Positions 1-10,784 of a DNA stretch of 64,000 nt are shown one piece after another. This stretch comes from CAJXJP01 sp963926055 (GTDB lineage Bacteria; Patescibacteriota; Gracilibacteria; BD1-5; UBA6164). Where the stretch lies: NCBI GenBank assembly GCA_963926055.1, contig CAWUVK010000006.1, positions 1 through 64,000 of the forward strand, in the 5' to 3' direction. The translations under genes were made by a program, and so were the position numbers. Position 1 is the first letter of the stretch. Each line of letters starts with the position of its first letter. The notes under the pieces are model-generated. The model ran no database searches, was not told where the DNA came from, and saw only the letters and a list, made by a program, of their open reading frames with translations.

Positions 1-2946
1 TCGAAATATAAATGGGATTCAAATACATGTACAACAGGAACTAATTTCACAAACGGACAAAAAATACAAGTTCCAAGTGAATGAACACATACATTATATT
101 TATGTACAAGTGATGTAGCATGAAATACTCAAACATGGTCATGAGTATATAAATACGATGCTACGAAACCAACGGTAGTTGATAATTATGCATATGATAA
201 TGTTTGGACAAATACAGGAAGAACGATTACACTTACACCAAATGATCCAAAAGGACCGGATCACTCTGGTTTGACATCAACAAAATGGTGTTTAGGTGTA
301 AATTGTTTACCAGTAATTGGTTCAACAGCAACAAGTATCGTAGTAACACCATATACTGATAATACAATTAGATATCAAACTTATGATGCTGCTTGAAATT
401 CAAGTGATATATGAATTATTATCATAAAAATTGAAGATACTATTCCAACAACAACTATTAGTTTTATAAAATCTGCTTGAGGGGTATATAACTCTAGTTC
501 TTGGACTAATAATAATGTAGATGCAACTATTCAATGTAGTGATAATGACGATCTAACAAATAGTGGATGTAATAACACTACATATGAATATAGAATACAA
601 AATTCAAACTTTGTATGTAATTCTAGTTGAACTTGGACAAGTGCTACTTCTTTTGAAATCACGGCTAATGAAGAAAATAAAACAAGATATGTTTGTTCTA
701 GAGTAAAAGATAACGCTGGAAATGGATTTAGTTATTCATCAGTATATCAAATAAATATTGATAAAGTAGTACCTAGATTTCAAGATATTATATCTAATGT
801 CCCTACAAATCGTTCAGATTTAATGGCTCTAGATAGTCGTAATTTTCAAGTAGAAGTTGATGAAAATGGAGGTTCTCCAATTTCACTCATAGAATGATAT
901 TTTGAAGATTATAATACTACTGATTCTTTAGAAAGTACTAAAAATAGTTCTAATTCTGACTTAAATAGTACAATTAGAAATATTTTATCAATAAATAAAA
1001 ATATTTCTAATGTTGATAAGCATAGAGATAGTGATGGATCGAGACAATATACTTTTAGAATTACTAAAGTAGTTGATGAAGCAGGAAATGAATTTGAAGA
1101 TTTTACAAATTGAGTGAAAGAATTTTTCTATGATGTGTATGCAAATAGTACTGACATAACTGCTACAGTTCCTGTAAATCAACTTAATATTAATTTGACT
1201 GCAGATGCAACAGATGCTGAATTGACTTTAGAACTTAAAGATATTTATGGGAACCAAATAGTTCCTGCATCAGGAATTAGTAGAACTGTTTCATTCGATT
1301 TTGATGTAACTAATAACTTGAGACTCAATCAATATACACAAACTATAAATGATGATGCTATTACATTAGATAGACCAAGTGCTGGATGAACTTATACAAA
1401 TAGATTTTCTACATCTCAAATTTGATTTGATAATGAACCTTCAGTAGATGGAAAATATACTTATAATTTTCAAGTATATGCTCCTACATATGATCCAAAT
1501 GCTACAAATGGAAGACAATGGGTTAATGGAGAAGCTTTTATAAATACGGTTGATTATATTATTAAGCAAAGCGCATCAACATATATTCAACCAACTCAAA
1601 GTGGTTCTATTGCGCAGGCAACTAATATAGAATTCAAATTTAAACCATTATTTAAAGCTGAATTTGTATGAGATATTTCTAAACAAATTAGTGGGAATGG
1701 TGCTATTCAAAGTGCTCAATTAAGTGTTGTAAAGCAATCAAGTATTTCCACACCTAGTGGAAAAATTTACCTTGGATTTGGTCAGACAAATGGAACTGAT
1801 AATGTAGAACATCCTAATTATTCATTTACTTATAGGCCAAATTCTACAAATATTAAAATTAGAGAAGGACATCAATCAAATATAAATTCTTTACAGGATT
1901 TATGAACGGGGATTAATGCGAAAAATTTTGATGTTAAAATAGAGTTAGAAGAAGGTCCAGTAGATCAATCTCTAGCAACATATGTTTCTTCTCATATAGC
2001 CTATACTCTTAAATGAAAAACTATAGTATATGATGGGCATACAGTTAATAAACCTCGTTATGTAGATGGAACATCTTTGGCTAATACAAGACTTGTATGA
2101 TTAAAAGTTTTAGGTAAAATTCAATCTAAAAATCAACAAGATATTACTACAGACCAAAGTTGAACAGATTTATATGCTATAGGGAATAATCCTAAAGCTG
2201 ATTTAAAAGAACAAATCAGAAAAAATGTTGCTGATATAACAAGAAATGCGAATAAAACTCCTTCTTGAACAGTTGAAAATCTCTCATGAAATGTTTGGAA
2301 TACTTCTCAAGTTGGTACAAAACTCATGAATGGTAGAGTATTATATTTCTGAGATGTAAATGGAGGGAATATAAATATTTGAAATGGTTCAGACTTAATA
2401 GCTTCGTGAATAAAAACTATTATTATAGAATGATGAAATGCATATATTAAAAATAATATATCTGTAAATTCTACGGCAAATGATATGCTTGGTATTATTG
2501 TATTAGAAGATGAAACTGGTAAGGGTTGAAACTTATATGTTGATCCAAGTGTCACTCAAATTTCTGCTACTATTTATGCTGATAAATCACTTATAAGTTA
2601 CAATGGTACACAAGAAATTTTATCTGGTGCTGCTATTTCACAGTTAAAAAACCAATTATATATTTATGGTACATTATTTACAGAAAATACTATTGGTTGA
2701 TCTGTAAATCCATATAGATGTCCATATTATATAGATGAAGCTAATTGTAATTTTGATACAGCTAAGAAGTTTGATTTGAATTTTACAAGAAGATATTTTA
2801 TAAAAGAAAATTGAAATCCATATGATAATGGAGTATCTCATTATGCTGAGACAAGTCCTTATTATGAATTTCCAATGATCATTGAATATAATCCAAATAT
2901 TCAAAATACACCACCTCCTTTATTTAATGTAAGTGAAGAAAATTAA
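1..2946 (+). CDS. Giant cell-surface repeat protein (3' part)
   Basis: Open in frame 1 from the window edge to TAA at 2944-2946 (981 residues visible); the 5' end lies outside. The product is rich in Thr, Ser and Asn and contains Ig/cadherin-like stretches with the recurring DxAGN turn (for example DNAGNG near residue 239 and DEAGNE near 360), typical of secreted adhesins. Its last ~620 residues align by eye with the C-terminal part of the protein at 21839-25750: both share RTVSF/RTIDF, the KADLKEQIRKNVA segment, an IIVL-DE-GN segment and a terminal IEYNPNIQN motif. It is probably an extracellular adhesin or S-layer-like protein; no LPXTG motif or C-terminal membrane segment is visible. Gly is often UGA. 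Confidence 0.85.
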
Positions 2947-2983
2947 TATTTTCTTCCTTATGTTTTTAAAATTTAGGAACATA

Positions 2984-3021
2984 AAAAAAGTTCCCGGGAA
3001 AATTTTCCCGGGAACTTTTTT
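2984..3021. terminator. Bidirectional intrinsic terminator
   Basis: A perfect inverted repeat (GTTCCCGGGAAAA and its complement) is flanked by A and T runs. It serves both the surface-protein gene and the convergent rpoD. Confidence 0.9.
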
Positions 3022-3049
3022 GTGTATTTTTTTGAAAAATATATTTTTA

Positions 3050-4441
3050 TTAGAAAAATTTAATTTTATCTGCATTTGGATGTTCTTTTAATTTTTCAAG
3101 AGTTTTTGCTTCAATTTGTCTAATTCTTTCTCTTGTTACACCAAATTCTTTCCCAACTTCTTCAAGAGTATGTACATCACCTCCATTTAAACCAAATCTC
3201 ATAATGATAATTTTTCTTTCTCTTGGAGTAAGAAAATCTAACATTTCATATAAGTTATCTTTAAGAAGATTCATATTTGTTTGATTATCTGGAGTTGGGT
3301 TTTTATCATCTTCGATAAAATCTCATAGGGAAGTGTCTTCTTCTGAACCAACTGGTGCGTCGAGTGATAAGATATCTTGAGAAATTCTCATGATTTGTCT
3401 TACTTTTCTAATATCCATATCTAATTCAGTTGCAAGTTCTTCCATTAACGGTTCACGAGTGAGTTCTTGAGTGAGTCTTCTGTACGTATGAGTAAATTTA
3501 TTGATAGTTTCAATCATATGAACAGGAACTCTAATCGTTCTTGCTTGATCAGCGATCGCTCTGGTAACACCTTGTCTAATCCACCAAGTAGCATATGTAG
3601 AAAATTTAAACCCTTTATCTGGATCAAATTTATCAACAGCTCTAAATAATCCAACGTTTCATTCTTGGATAAGATCGAGTAAACCAAGACCTCTTCACAT
3701 ATATTTTTTAGCAATAGAAACTACTAGTCTAAGATTTGCAGCTGCTAATTTTTTCCTTGATTCTTGATCCCCAGCTCTAATTTTTTTCCCAAGAGTAATT
3801 TCTTCTTCACTTGAAAGTAACTCAACTCTCCCAATTTCATTTAAGTACATTCTAATAGAATCATCTGAAATTTCCGAAAGTGAAACAGAAACTTTTTTAT
3901 CTTTTTTTCATTTTCTTTCACTGTCAAATAGATGTTCTTTTTCAAGTGTATCAACAATATCAATTTCTAATTGAAGAAATCTTGTATAAACTTCATCAAG
4001 TAACTCTAAATCTTCTTCAGCATTTGGAATTGCAGCCATTACTTCATCTTGAGTTACAGCTCCATCTTTTTTTCCTTTCTTCATCAATTCTTGAATAGTT
4101 TCTGGCATTCCATCTAAGAATTTTTCATCAACTTTTATGTCTAAAAATTGTTTTAATCCTTTTCCAGCTCTTCTTTTATCATCCTCTCTATCTTTTCAAA
4201 GTCAAATACCACCAGTAGAATCTTTTTTGAGTGCAGAAATAACTGTTTCATCAATTATTTCTACAGCTTCTGCTATAACTTCTTTTGTAAATTGTTGTTC
4301 TTCTACTAATTCTTCCATAGTAGGTTCTTCAAAATCTACTTTAGAAATCTCATCTTTTGATAAAACTTCTAATCCAAGTTCGTCTAAATTTATTTCTTCT
4401 ACACCTTTGTTTTCTTTTTTAGGAGCTTGTTTTGGAGTCAT
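3050..4441 (-). CDS. rpoD: Primary RNA polymerase sigma factor (sigma-70, RpoD)
   Basis: 463 residues. It recruits core RNA polymerase to housekeeping promoters. Visible regions: an acidic, lineage-specific N-terminus; region 1.2 (SIRMYLNEIG, near 195); region 2 (LRLVVSIAKKY, LLDLIQEGNVGL, KFSTYATWWIRQG, near 240-290); region 3; and region 4.2 with the helix-turn-helix GVTRERIRQIEAKTLEKL near 430-450. The Gly of LIQEGN is encoded by UGA, while both Trp of WWIRQ are TGG, which excludes UGA=Trp. ATG start at 4441 with no Shine-Dalgarno, as for most genes here. dnaG lies upstream on the same strand, a DNA replication/transcription neighbourhood seen in many bacteria. Confidence 0.97.
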
Positions 4442-4640
4442 GTTTTTTGTCTAATGTTAAAAAAATACGCAAAAAATCCTCGATTTTTCATCGAAGAAAA
4501 CCAAGAAATATTTATTTTTCCCTGAATTATAAAGGCTTTATCCTTTATCTTGCGTGTGTAACAGGTAATATTTTTTTCTTGTTATTGTTAATATTATATT
4601 CAGAAATAGTATTTTGCAACTCTAAATAAACTTTTTAAAT

Positions 4641-4677
4641 AAAAAAATATCTAATTATTCTATTTGATATTTTTTTA
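4641..4677 (-). terminator. Terminator of dnaG
   Basis: A run AAAAAAATATC pairs with GATATTTTTTT around a 14-nt loop, at the dnaG stop codon. The rest of 4442-4640 holds the rpoD leader and promoter region; I see no gene there. Confidence 0.6.
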
Positions 4678-6348
4678 TTTAATTCCGTGTAATTTTGCTT
4701 TTTTCATAAGCGTAGAATATTCTTGTAATGCTTGAGTATCTCAAGCAGAAATTTTTTCTTTGAGGGCTTCTACTTGTTTTTTATAAATTTCTCTATTCAA
4801 GCCAGTAATTAATTTTTTTAATTCTTCTTCAAAATGCTCTTGAGTTTTTTGTTTATTTTCTAAATCTATTCTCAATGCAATACCTTTATAATTTTCTTTT
4901 TGTGAAAGTTCTAGGGAATTGAGATAATCAGATCAATTTTCTATAAAATTTTGTAAATTTTTTGAAATTTTATCTGGAAATAATAAATTTTCTTTTATTT
5001 TTTTTCTATATCTATCATCATTTAAAATATATCAAATAGCAATATCTTCACTACTTAGAATCTGTTTTTTTTCTCCATTTTCATCTGTATTTGTTGAAAT
5101 GTGTGCACGAGACCTATTAAATAAATCATAAATTATTTTTGTGTGAATATCGAGTAGATTTGCGATTTCTTTTAAATAAAAATCTTTTTCTACATTATCA
5201 GAATAACTTTTTACGATATCAATGAGTTCTTTGAGTAATTTTTTCTTTTCATCTAAATTTGTTGGATCAAATTTAACATTTTGGATATAAAACCCAATTG
5301 GAGTCACAGCTTTGTCTATATATGGTTGAAAATCAGCTCAACTTTTTAAAATTTCATCTGGATCTTTTCATCCTGAAAGAGAAATAATTTTCACTTCAAA
5401 TCATTTATTTTTCATATTTTCAAGAGACAATTTTGTAGCATTTATTCCGGCTTTATCATTATCAAAACATAAATAAATTCTGTGCGTCAGACGCTTAATA
5501 ATGGTTAAATGTTTATCTGTTAATGCCGTACCAGAAACGGCTACAGTATTGGTGAAACCATATTGTTGCATAGCAATAACATCAGGATTTCACTCAGTAA
5601 CAATTGCAAAATCTAATTTCGTAATTGCATGACGAGCAGAATATAATCCGTATAAAATACTCGATTTATCATAATATGAACTTGCAGGAGAATTTAAATA
5701 TTTTGGTTCTCATTGACCCACAACTCTTCCGGTAAACGCGACAAAATCACCACGAGCATTTTGAATAGGGAAGACTATTCTATTAATAAATTTGTCTTTT
5801 TTTCTAGAAATATCTATAAAAATCTTAGAATCTTCGATGAGTTTATCTTCGTATCATTTTTCTTTGAGATAATTATACAAATCAACTCAACTGTCAGCAT
5901 ATCCCAAATGAAAATTTTCTAATGATTCTCCTGAAAATCCTCTATCCATGAGATATTTTTTCATTTCTGGATATTTTTGAAGAGCTTGTTGATAGTATGC
6001 AGTTGCATCTTTATAGAGAGAATAAATATTTTTTTGTTCTTTATATTTTTGCGCATCAAAATTATTATTGATACTTTTTCCTGTAATATTTGCTAAAATA
6101 TCAAGCGCTTCTTTAAATTCACAATTCTCAATATCCATCACAAATTTCACAGCTCATCCTCATCTGTGACACCCGAAACAGTATCAGATTTGTTTTGCTG
6201 GACTCACGACAAAAGAAGGAGTTTTTTCATTGTGCCCTGGAAACGGACATAACCCCTTGTAATTTGCTCCAGCTTTTTTGATTTTTGAATATTTTCAAAC
6301 CAAATCAACTATGTCTATACTTCCTTCTAAATCTTCAACTACTCCCAC
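4675..6348 (-). CDS. dnaG: DNA primase DnaG
   Basis: 557 residues. It synthesises RNA primers at the replication fork. The N-terminal CHC2 zinc finger is clear (GLCPFPGHNEKTPSF near 33-47, followed by YCFGCHRGGAVKF). The TOPRIM fold shows VTEGNPDVIAMQQYG near 247 and the metal-binding FDNDKAG near 298; a helical C-terminal domain follows. UGA encodes Gly in HRGGAV and in TEGN. No ATG lies between the upstream in-frame stop and the conserved N-terminus, so the GTG at 6346-6348 is chosen; it places the zinc finger at the usual distance from the start. It lies upstream of rpoD on the same strand but has its own hairpin at the stop. Confidence 0.95.
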
Positions 6349-6432
6349 GAATTTTTTAGGTTTAAATATATATTTATTCTTATTATAAATGTTTAAAAAT
6401 TTTGTAAAGAAAAAACTGAATTTAATCAGTTT

Positions 6433-7191
6433 TTATCTCCAGTCCAAATTAACGTCTAAACTCATATTCGTTCATTTTCAATTACTACGAATTCAAGTTC
6501 ATAAATTTAATTTTATATTTTTTCATTGATTCCTTTCAGATAATAATACTGATTGTGTAAATCTATCAAATGTAAATAAAATTGATTCTCAACTATATTG
6601 CACGCTTACATCCCATGAATATTTTCAAGTTGATAATTTAATATTTCAAGTTTCTCAATTTTGTAAGCCATCTTGTAAATTTTGAGAATAAATAGCTTTT
6701 GATATTTTTCTCCTATGATCAGGTCAAATTCATTCGTGATAATAGTATGCTTTTTTGACTTTTATTTGAGTTGAATAAGGGAGTTGTTCCGCAACTTCTC
6801 TATGATCAATTCTACCAGTCCAAGAATATCAAGAATTATTTTCATAATTATTTTTTTGTTGAGCTTCAACTTCATCCTTCAAATCTCATAATTGTTTTTG
6901 AGCTGCTTCTTTTATTTCTGCAATTTGCATAAAATCATCCAGACTCTCTTTATAATCATAATTATTTAAATAATTGATTAAGCTTTGTTCTCTTCTAGAA
7001 AATCATTTTACTAGAGAATCAACTTTTGATTTTGTTTCATCTAATGTGTTATTTAAAAATAATCAAATAATTTTTTGTTCATTTTTTGTAATTGAATTTT
7101 GATAATTACAACTACTTATAATTTCTTTTTTTTGAGTTGGTCAAAAATTATCAAATGCGGTATCTGATGATGGAGGTAAACAATCTGCCAT
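6433..7191 (-). CDS. Hypothetical protein, 252 aa
   Basis: ATG at 7191, TAA at 6433-6435, UGA as Gly throughout. No signal peptide or membrane segment. Residues about 40-125 are charged, Gln/Glu/Lys-rich and probably helical or coiled coil (DETKSKVDSLVKGFSRREQS; EIKEAAQKQLGDLKDEVEAQ). The C-terminal half is Ser/Thr/Asn-rich with alternating hydrophobic residues, suggesting beta structure. I do not recognise a family. It ends about 85 bp upstream of the dnaG start on the same strand, so the two may be cotranscribed. It is divergent from the small gene at 7359, and the 7192-7358 gap holds both promoters. Confidence 0.8.
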
Positions 7192-7288
7192 AATATATTT
7201 TTTATATATAAATTTAACTTTATTTTACCATTTTTTAGAGATATTTGCAAATATTATTTTTTATAAAATAAATTTATTAATAAAATAT

Positions 7289-7358
7289 TTGACAATCATT
7301 AAATATATGTGTTAAGATATAAGTGTACTTAAAATTATTTCTTAAAAGTTCAATGGTT
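7289..7358 (+). promoter_or_regulatory. Promoter and leader, copy A
   Basis: TTGACA at 7289-7294, an 18-bp spacer and TAAGAT at 7313-7318, then a leader with TGTACTTA, AATTATTT and AGTTCAATGGTT directly before the ATG. The same order and nearly the same sequence recur before the next gene (copy B). Confidence 0.75.
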
Positions 7359-7511
7359 ATGAATCAACATCAAACAAATATATATCCAACTGGAGCTGAA
7401 ACAGATGCTCAAAGACCACCTGAATATCTAGCATCTCATGCTAGAGATCTTATTGCACTAATGGGAGGAGTTAAAAGAAATGTGGATAAGAATATGCCGA
7501 AGCAAAATTAA
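7359..7511 (+). CDS. Small hypothetical protein, 50 aa
   Basis: ATG at 7359. An ATG at 7353 is also in frame, but alignment of the leader with that of the next gene, whose ATG follows AGTTCAATAGTT, favours 7359. The product is hydrophilic with a short hydrophobic patch (ARDLIALMGGV) near 28-38. It has no cysteines, no UGA codon and no recognisable family. Its strong consensus promoter and the duplicated leader make it likely to be real and expressed. Confidence 0.6.
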   Translation: MNQHQTNIYPTGAETDAQRPPEYLASHARDLIALMGGVKRNVDKNMPKQN

Positions 7512-7527
7512 TTTTTTTGTTTATATT

Positions 7528-7597
7528 TTGACAAGTAAATATTTTATATGTTAAAATATTTATGTACTTATAATTATTTTTTTAAAGTTCAATAGTT
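7528..7597 (+). promoter_or_regulatory. Promoter and leader, copy B
   Basis: TTGACA at 7528-7533, an 18-bp spacer and TAAAAT at 7552-7557, followed by TGTACTTA, AATTATTT and AGTTCAATAGTT up to the ATG. It closely resembles copy A and starts in the intergenic space right after the 50-aa gene. Confidence 0.75.
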
Positions 7598-7942
7598 ATG
7601 TCAACACAAAATACAATGAGATGAGTAGATTATGCTCAAAATTATCAAGAAAAATGAGAATCAATAGTTCAAAAAATAATTTGATGTATTGGAAGTGTTA
7701 AAAAAGATATAAGTTCTATACAAAATATTTCACCTGAATTATTACAATTACAGAATATACTTGGTGGAATTTCTCAACTTGATAGGAGCTTTAGTAATGA
7801 TTTTAATCCTTACTTACGTTGTACAACAGTAGGTGAATTATTTGAAGCATACGAATCTATTAAAAGATCAAATTCAAATTCAACAAGAGTCAAGCATATG
7901 GCATTACTTAAATTCGCTTGTAAGGAATTTTCTCAAAGATAA
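7598..7942 (+). CDS. Hypothetical protein, 114 aa
   Basis: ATG at 7598, TAA at 7940-7942. Soluble and mostly helical by composition (ESIVQKIIGCIGSVKKDIS; LLQLQNILGGISQLDRS). UGA encodes Gly at four early positions. The body does not resemble the preceding 50-aa protein although the leaders match, so the pair shares regulation rather than protein ancestry. Family unknown. A GGDEF gene follows on the same strand, so a signalling role is possible but unproven. Confidence 0.7.
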
Positions 7943-7967
7943 AACATGATGTTTTGTCTTTTTTTGT
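7941..7967 (+). terminator. Weak terminator
   Basis: AAAACA-TGA-TGTTTT hairpin followed by GTCTTTTTTT, immediately after the 114-aa gene. Confidence 0.5.
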
Positions 7968-8031
7968 GTTTCAAAAATTTATATGGTACAATATTTTATA
8001 GAAACAAAACATTATATATTATTCCTCCAAT

Positions 8032-9351
8032 ATGAATGCAATTGAAGCACGTCCAATGCTTAGAGAATTAAATACGCTTGGACTTAAAAATAAATCAATA
8101 AAACTAGATTTCTTAGAATCATTAGAAAAAGCAACTCAAACCAGAGTGGCTTCTATTTTGGAACTTGATTGAATTAATAAAATGATTATAGATAATCATG
8201 GAAAAGATTCATTAAATTTCGATGAAATTAATATAAATGATTGTTTAGAAGTTTGAGATATTGCCAAAAAATATGCGGATTTAATAGAAAAAAATTTCCC
8301 AGCATTAAAAGTAACGAGTTTATTTCATGAAACTCAATTTTCTAAAATGGATCTTTTAGAAAACCAAAGAATGAGAAAAATATGAGAATTTCCAGCAAAT
8401 AAAACACATATTGATACACAATTTTTCTTTGAAGATGAAGCTATAAATGGTGAAATAGTTGCAAAAATAGATCTATGGATTCCGGATGTTTCTCCAAGTC
8501 AATGTGTCAGTTTTGAAATTTCAATCGATACAATAAATTCAATTCAAGCAAATATGGATATTTTAGCATTAAAAAATAATGTTGAAAATAGAAATGCAGG
8601 TAAGCTAATGCAGGCACAACTTGAAACAAATGTTTTAAAATATACCGATAGAATGACAGGTTTATATAATGGATTATTTGCTGAGGAAGCCTTGAGCCAA
8701 GTAGATAATCAGTATAGCTATATATTTATAGATGTGTCAGGTTTTAAGGAAATAAATGATAAAAATGGTCATGATATTTGAGATAAAGCTTTAATCGAAG
8801 TTGCAAATTATTTACAAAAATCATGTAGAATCGAAGATAAAGTATGTAGAATGTGATGAGATGAATTTGCGATTTTATTTAAATGAGATAATGAAAATCA
8901 TATTAAAGACCTTATTTCACGTCTCAAGAATATTCAAATTTCAGTACAAAATAACAAAGATGAAACTATTAATATTGATTTAAAATATTGATACGGAGTA
9001 AAAAATTATCAATCTGAAGATTATATGGATCTTGTAAAAATAGCTAACGCTATGCTAAATGAAAAAAAAGATAAAAAATGAGCAGCTTATAGGCTCAAGT
9101 CTCTTTTCCTATCAAGTGATGAAGAAACAAGAATTTATTCATTTTGGCATCTTATTCAAGATCCAAAATGTCTTGATTATATGCTTCAATCTATTTTACA
9201 AGAACCTTCAACACAAGTATTTTTAGATGGATTTTTATGATTATTACAAAAATTTACGTCTTGAGATTTATGAGAAATTTCTCAAAGTTCTTCTGATTCT
9301 ATAAAAAAGTTTATACATGAATCTTCTGAGTTAGAAAAAATAGCTGCATAA
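8032..9351 (+). CDS. Diguanylate cyclase (GGDEF domain)
   Basis: 439 residues. The central domain (about 200-345) is a GGDEF cyclase, expected to make cyclic di-GMP from two GTP. It has the leading DRMTGLYN motif, FIDVSGFKEINDKNGHDIG (usual FIDIDxFKxxND) and RMGGDEFAIL. The catalytic GG at residues 275-276 is written TGA TGA (8854-8859). The first ~200 residues contain no recognised sensor and no membrane segment; the last ~95 are helical and unassigned. No EAL or HD-GYP domain is in the window, so degradation would be elsewhere. A -10-like TACAAT lies at 7987-7992. The active-site motif is intact, so enzymatic activity is likely. Confidence 0.9.
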
Positions 9352-9386
9352 AAAAAACAAAAAGATTTTTCTTTTTGTTTTTTATT
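9352..9386 (+). terminator. Terminator after GGDEF gene
   Basis: AAAAAACAAAAAGA pairs with TCTTTTTGTTTTTT across a 3-nt loop, with T-rich sequence after it. Confidence 0.7.
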
Positions 9387-9433
9387 TTGCAAAAAATTTA
9401 TATACTAAAAAAAATATTTTTTAAATAATTTTC

Positions 9434-10087
9434 ATGTTTGTAGTAATTGATGGAATTGATGGAAGTTGAAAATGAACACAAATTTCTCTGGTTGCTGAGC
9501 AATTAGAAAAAAAATGAAAAAAAGTAAAAATTTTAGACTTTCCAAGATATTGAGAAACTTCAGCTTTTATGGTGGAAAAATATCTCAATGGAGAATATGG
9601 AAATGAAATTTCAGCAAAACAAGCGAGTATTTTTTATGCCGTTGATAGATTTCAAAGTTATCATGACAATAAAAATGATATTCAAAATTATGATTATATT
9701 TTATCAAACCGTTATGTTTCTGCAAATATGATTCATCAAGCTGGGAAAATTTCAGATGAAGGAGAAAAAAATGATTTTTTAAATTGGCTAGAAGATTTAG
9801 AATATAATATTTTTGGAATTCCAAAACCAGATAAAACAATTTTTCTCAATGTTTCTCCACAAATGAGTCAAAAATTAGTGCTCAAAAAAGCAGAAAGAGA
9901 ATATCTCAAATGATGAAAAAAAATGGATTTACATGAAGAAGATACCAATCATTTAAAAAATGCACATGCTTCTGCTATGAAAATCGTTCAAAATAATCCA
10001 GATTGGGTAAAAATTGATTGTGAAGATAATCAAGAAATGAGAAAAATATCTCAAATCACTCAAGATATTTTAAATGAAATTTTATAA
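9434..10087 (+). CDS. tmk: Thymidylate kinase
   Basis: 217 residues, the usual length. It phosphorylates dTMP to dTDP for DNA synthesis. The P-loop DGIDGSGKGT is at residues 6-15, with two of its Gly encoded by UGA. The DFPRYGE substrate motif is near 36 and NRYVSAN near 91 corresponds to the DR(Y/F)-type motif. The lid region (KKAEREYLKGGKK) is near 150-165. The ATG at 9434 starts directly with the first beta strand (MFVVIDG). It is a monocistronic-looking gene between two hairpins. Confidence 0.95.
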
Positions 10088-10093
10088 AAAAAG

Positions 10094-10119
10094 AAAAAGC
10101 GACCGAACGGTCGCTTTTT
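10094..10119. terminator. Strong hairpin terminator after tmk
   Basis: AAAAAGCGACCG-AA-CGGTCGCTTTTT. The flanking A and T runs make it work on either strand, so it could also end a minus-strand RNA from the GC-rich patch to its right. Confidence 0.9.
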
Positions 10120-10129
10120 ATATCACTTA

Positions 10130-10190
10130 CTTATATTCGCCACTAAGCCACATCCTGTGCGCTTGGGCATGCTCTACTGCAAAGAGCATT
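10130..10190. other. GC-rich intergenic patch, possible structured RNA
   Basis: Between tmk and yraN lies a ~60-bp stretch of about 50 percent GC in a genome far poorer in GC. It contains a perfect 7-bp stem with 7-nt loop at 10169-10189 (ATGCTCT / AGAGCAT) and TGTGCGC nearby. In AT-rich genomes such islands often mark RNA genes. It is not a recognisable tRNA, and the SRP RNA core motif is absent. Strand and identity are unknown. The remaining 10191-10308 is AT-rich and probably holds the yraN promoter. Confidence 0.35.
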
Positions 10191-10308
10191 GAAAATCTTT
10201 TGAGAAATTTTCTAAAACAGAATATAGAAATTTTATATTATTTCAAATTTATTTTATACATTTTAAAAATTTTATCTATAATATTTTTAATAATTATTAA
10301 AAATAAAT

Positions 10309-10671
10309 ATGCAAACTACGAAACAAAAGGGGGATTTGTGAGAAGTATTAGCGATTAAATATTTACAAAAACATTGATATAAAATTATAGAAACCAATTA
10401 TAAATTTTGAAGATTTTGAGAAATTGACATAATTGCTCAAAAAGATAGAAAATATTTCTTTATTGAGGTAAAATATCGTAGTAATGAATATTTTGGCACT
10501 GCTGAAGATTCTATTACAAAATCAAAACTATTTAAATTAGAAAAATCTATTTATTCATATTGTATGAAAAATAAAATAGATTTAGAAAATATTTGCTTTC
10601 AAGTAATTGCTATTTTAAAGCAAAAAACATCTCATAGAATAACACATTATAAAAATATTTCAATGCACTAA
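10309..10671 (+). CDS. yraN: YraN family nuclease-fold protein (UPF0102)
   Basis: 120 residues, the usual size. The conserved core of the YraN/UPF0102 family is present: KGDLGEVLAIKYLQKHGYKI, NYKFGRFGEIDIIAQ and FIEVKYR, i.e. the E...GEIDI...VEVK arrangement of Holliday-junction-resolvase-like PD-(D/E)XK folds. The biochemical role of the family is not settled; related proteins have been linked to DNA processing. Several Gly are UGA (LGE, KFGRFGE). Confidence 0.9.
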
Positions 10672-10784
10672 TTTAGTACATAATAATGTAAATATTAAAA
10701 AAATATTTAATTTAAAATTATTTTAGAAACACTTAAGGTTTAAAAGTATTGTGCTATATATTATATAGTAATTTAAAATAAAAA

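Noticed and set aside
10130..10190. Signal recognition particle RNA or tRNA in the GC-rich patch
   Set aside because: The minus strand has AGGATGTGGCTTAGTGG and an anticodon-like loop, but the SRP core GGTCCGGAAGGAAGCAG and a T-arm GTTCGA are absent.
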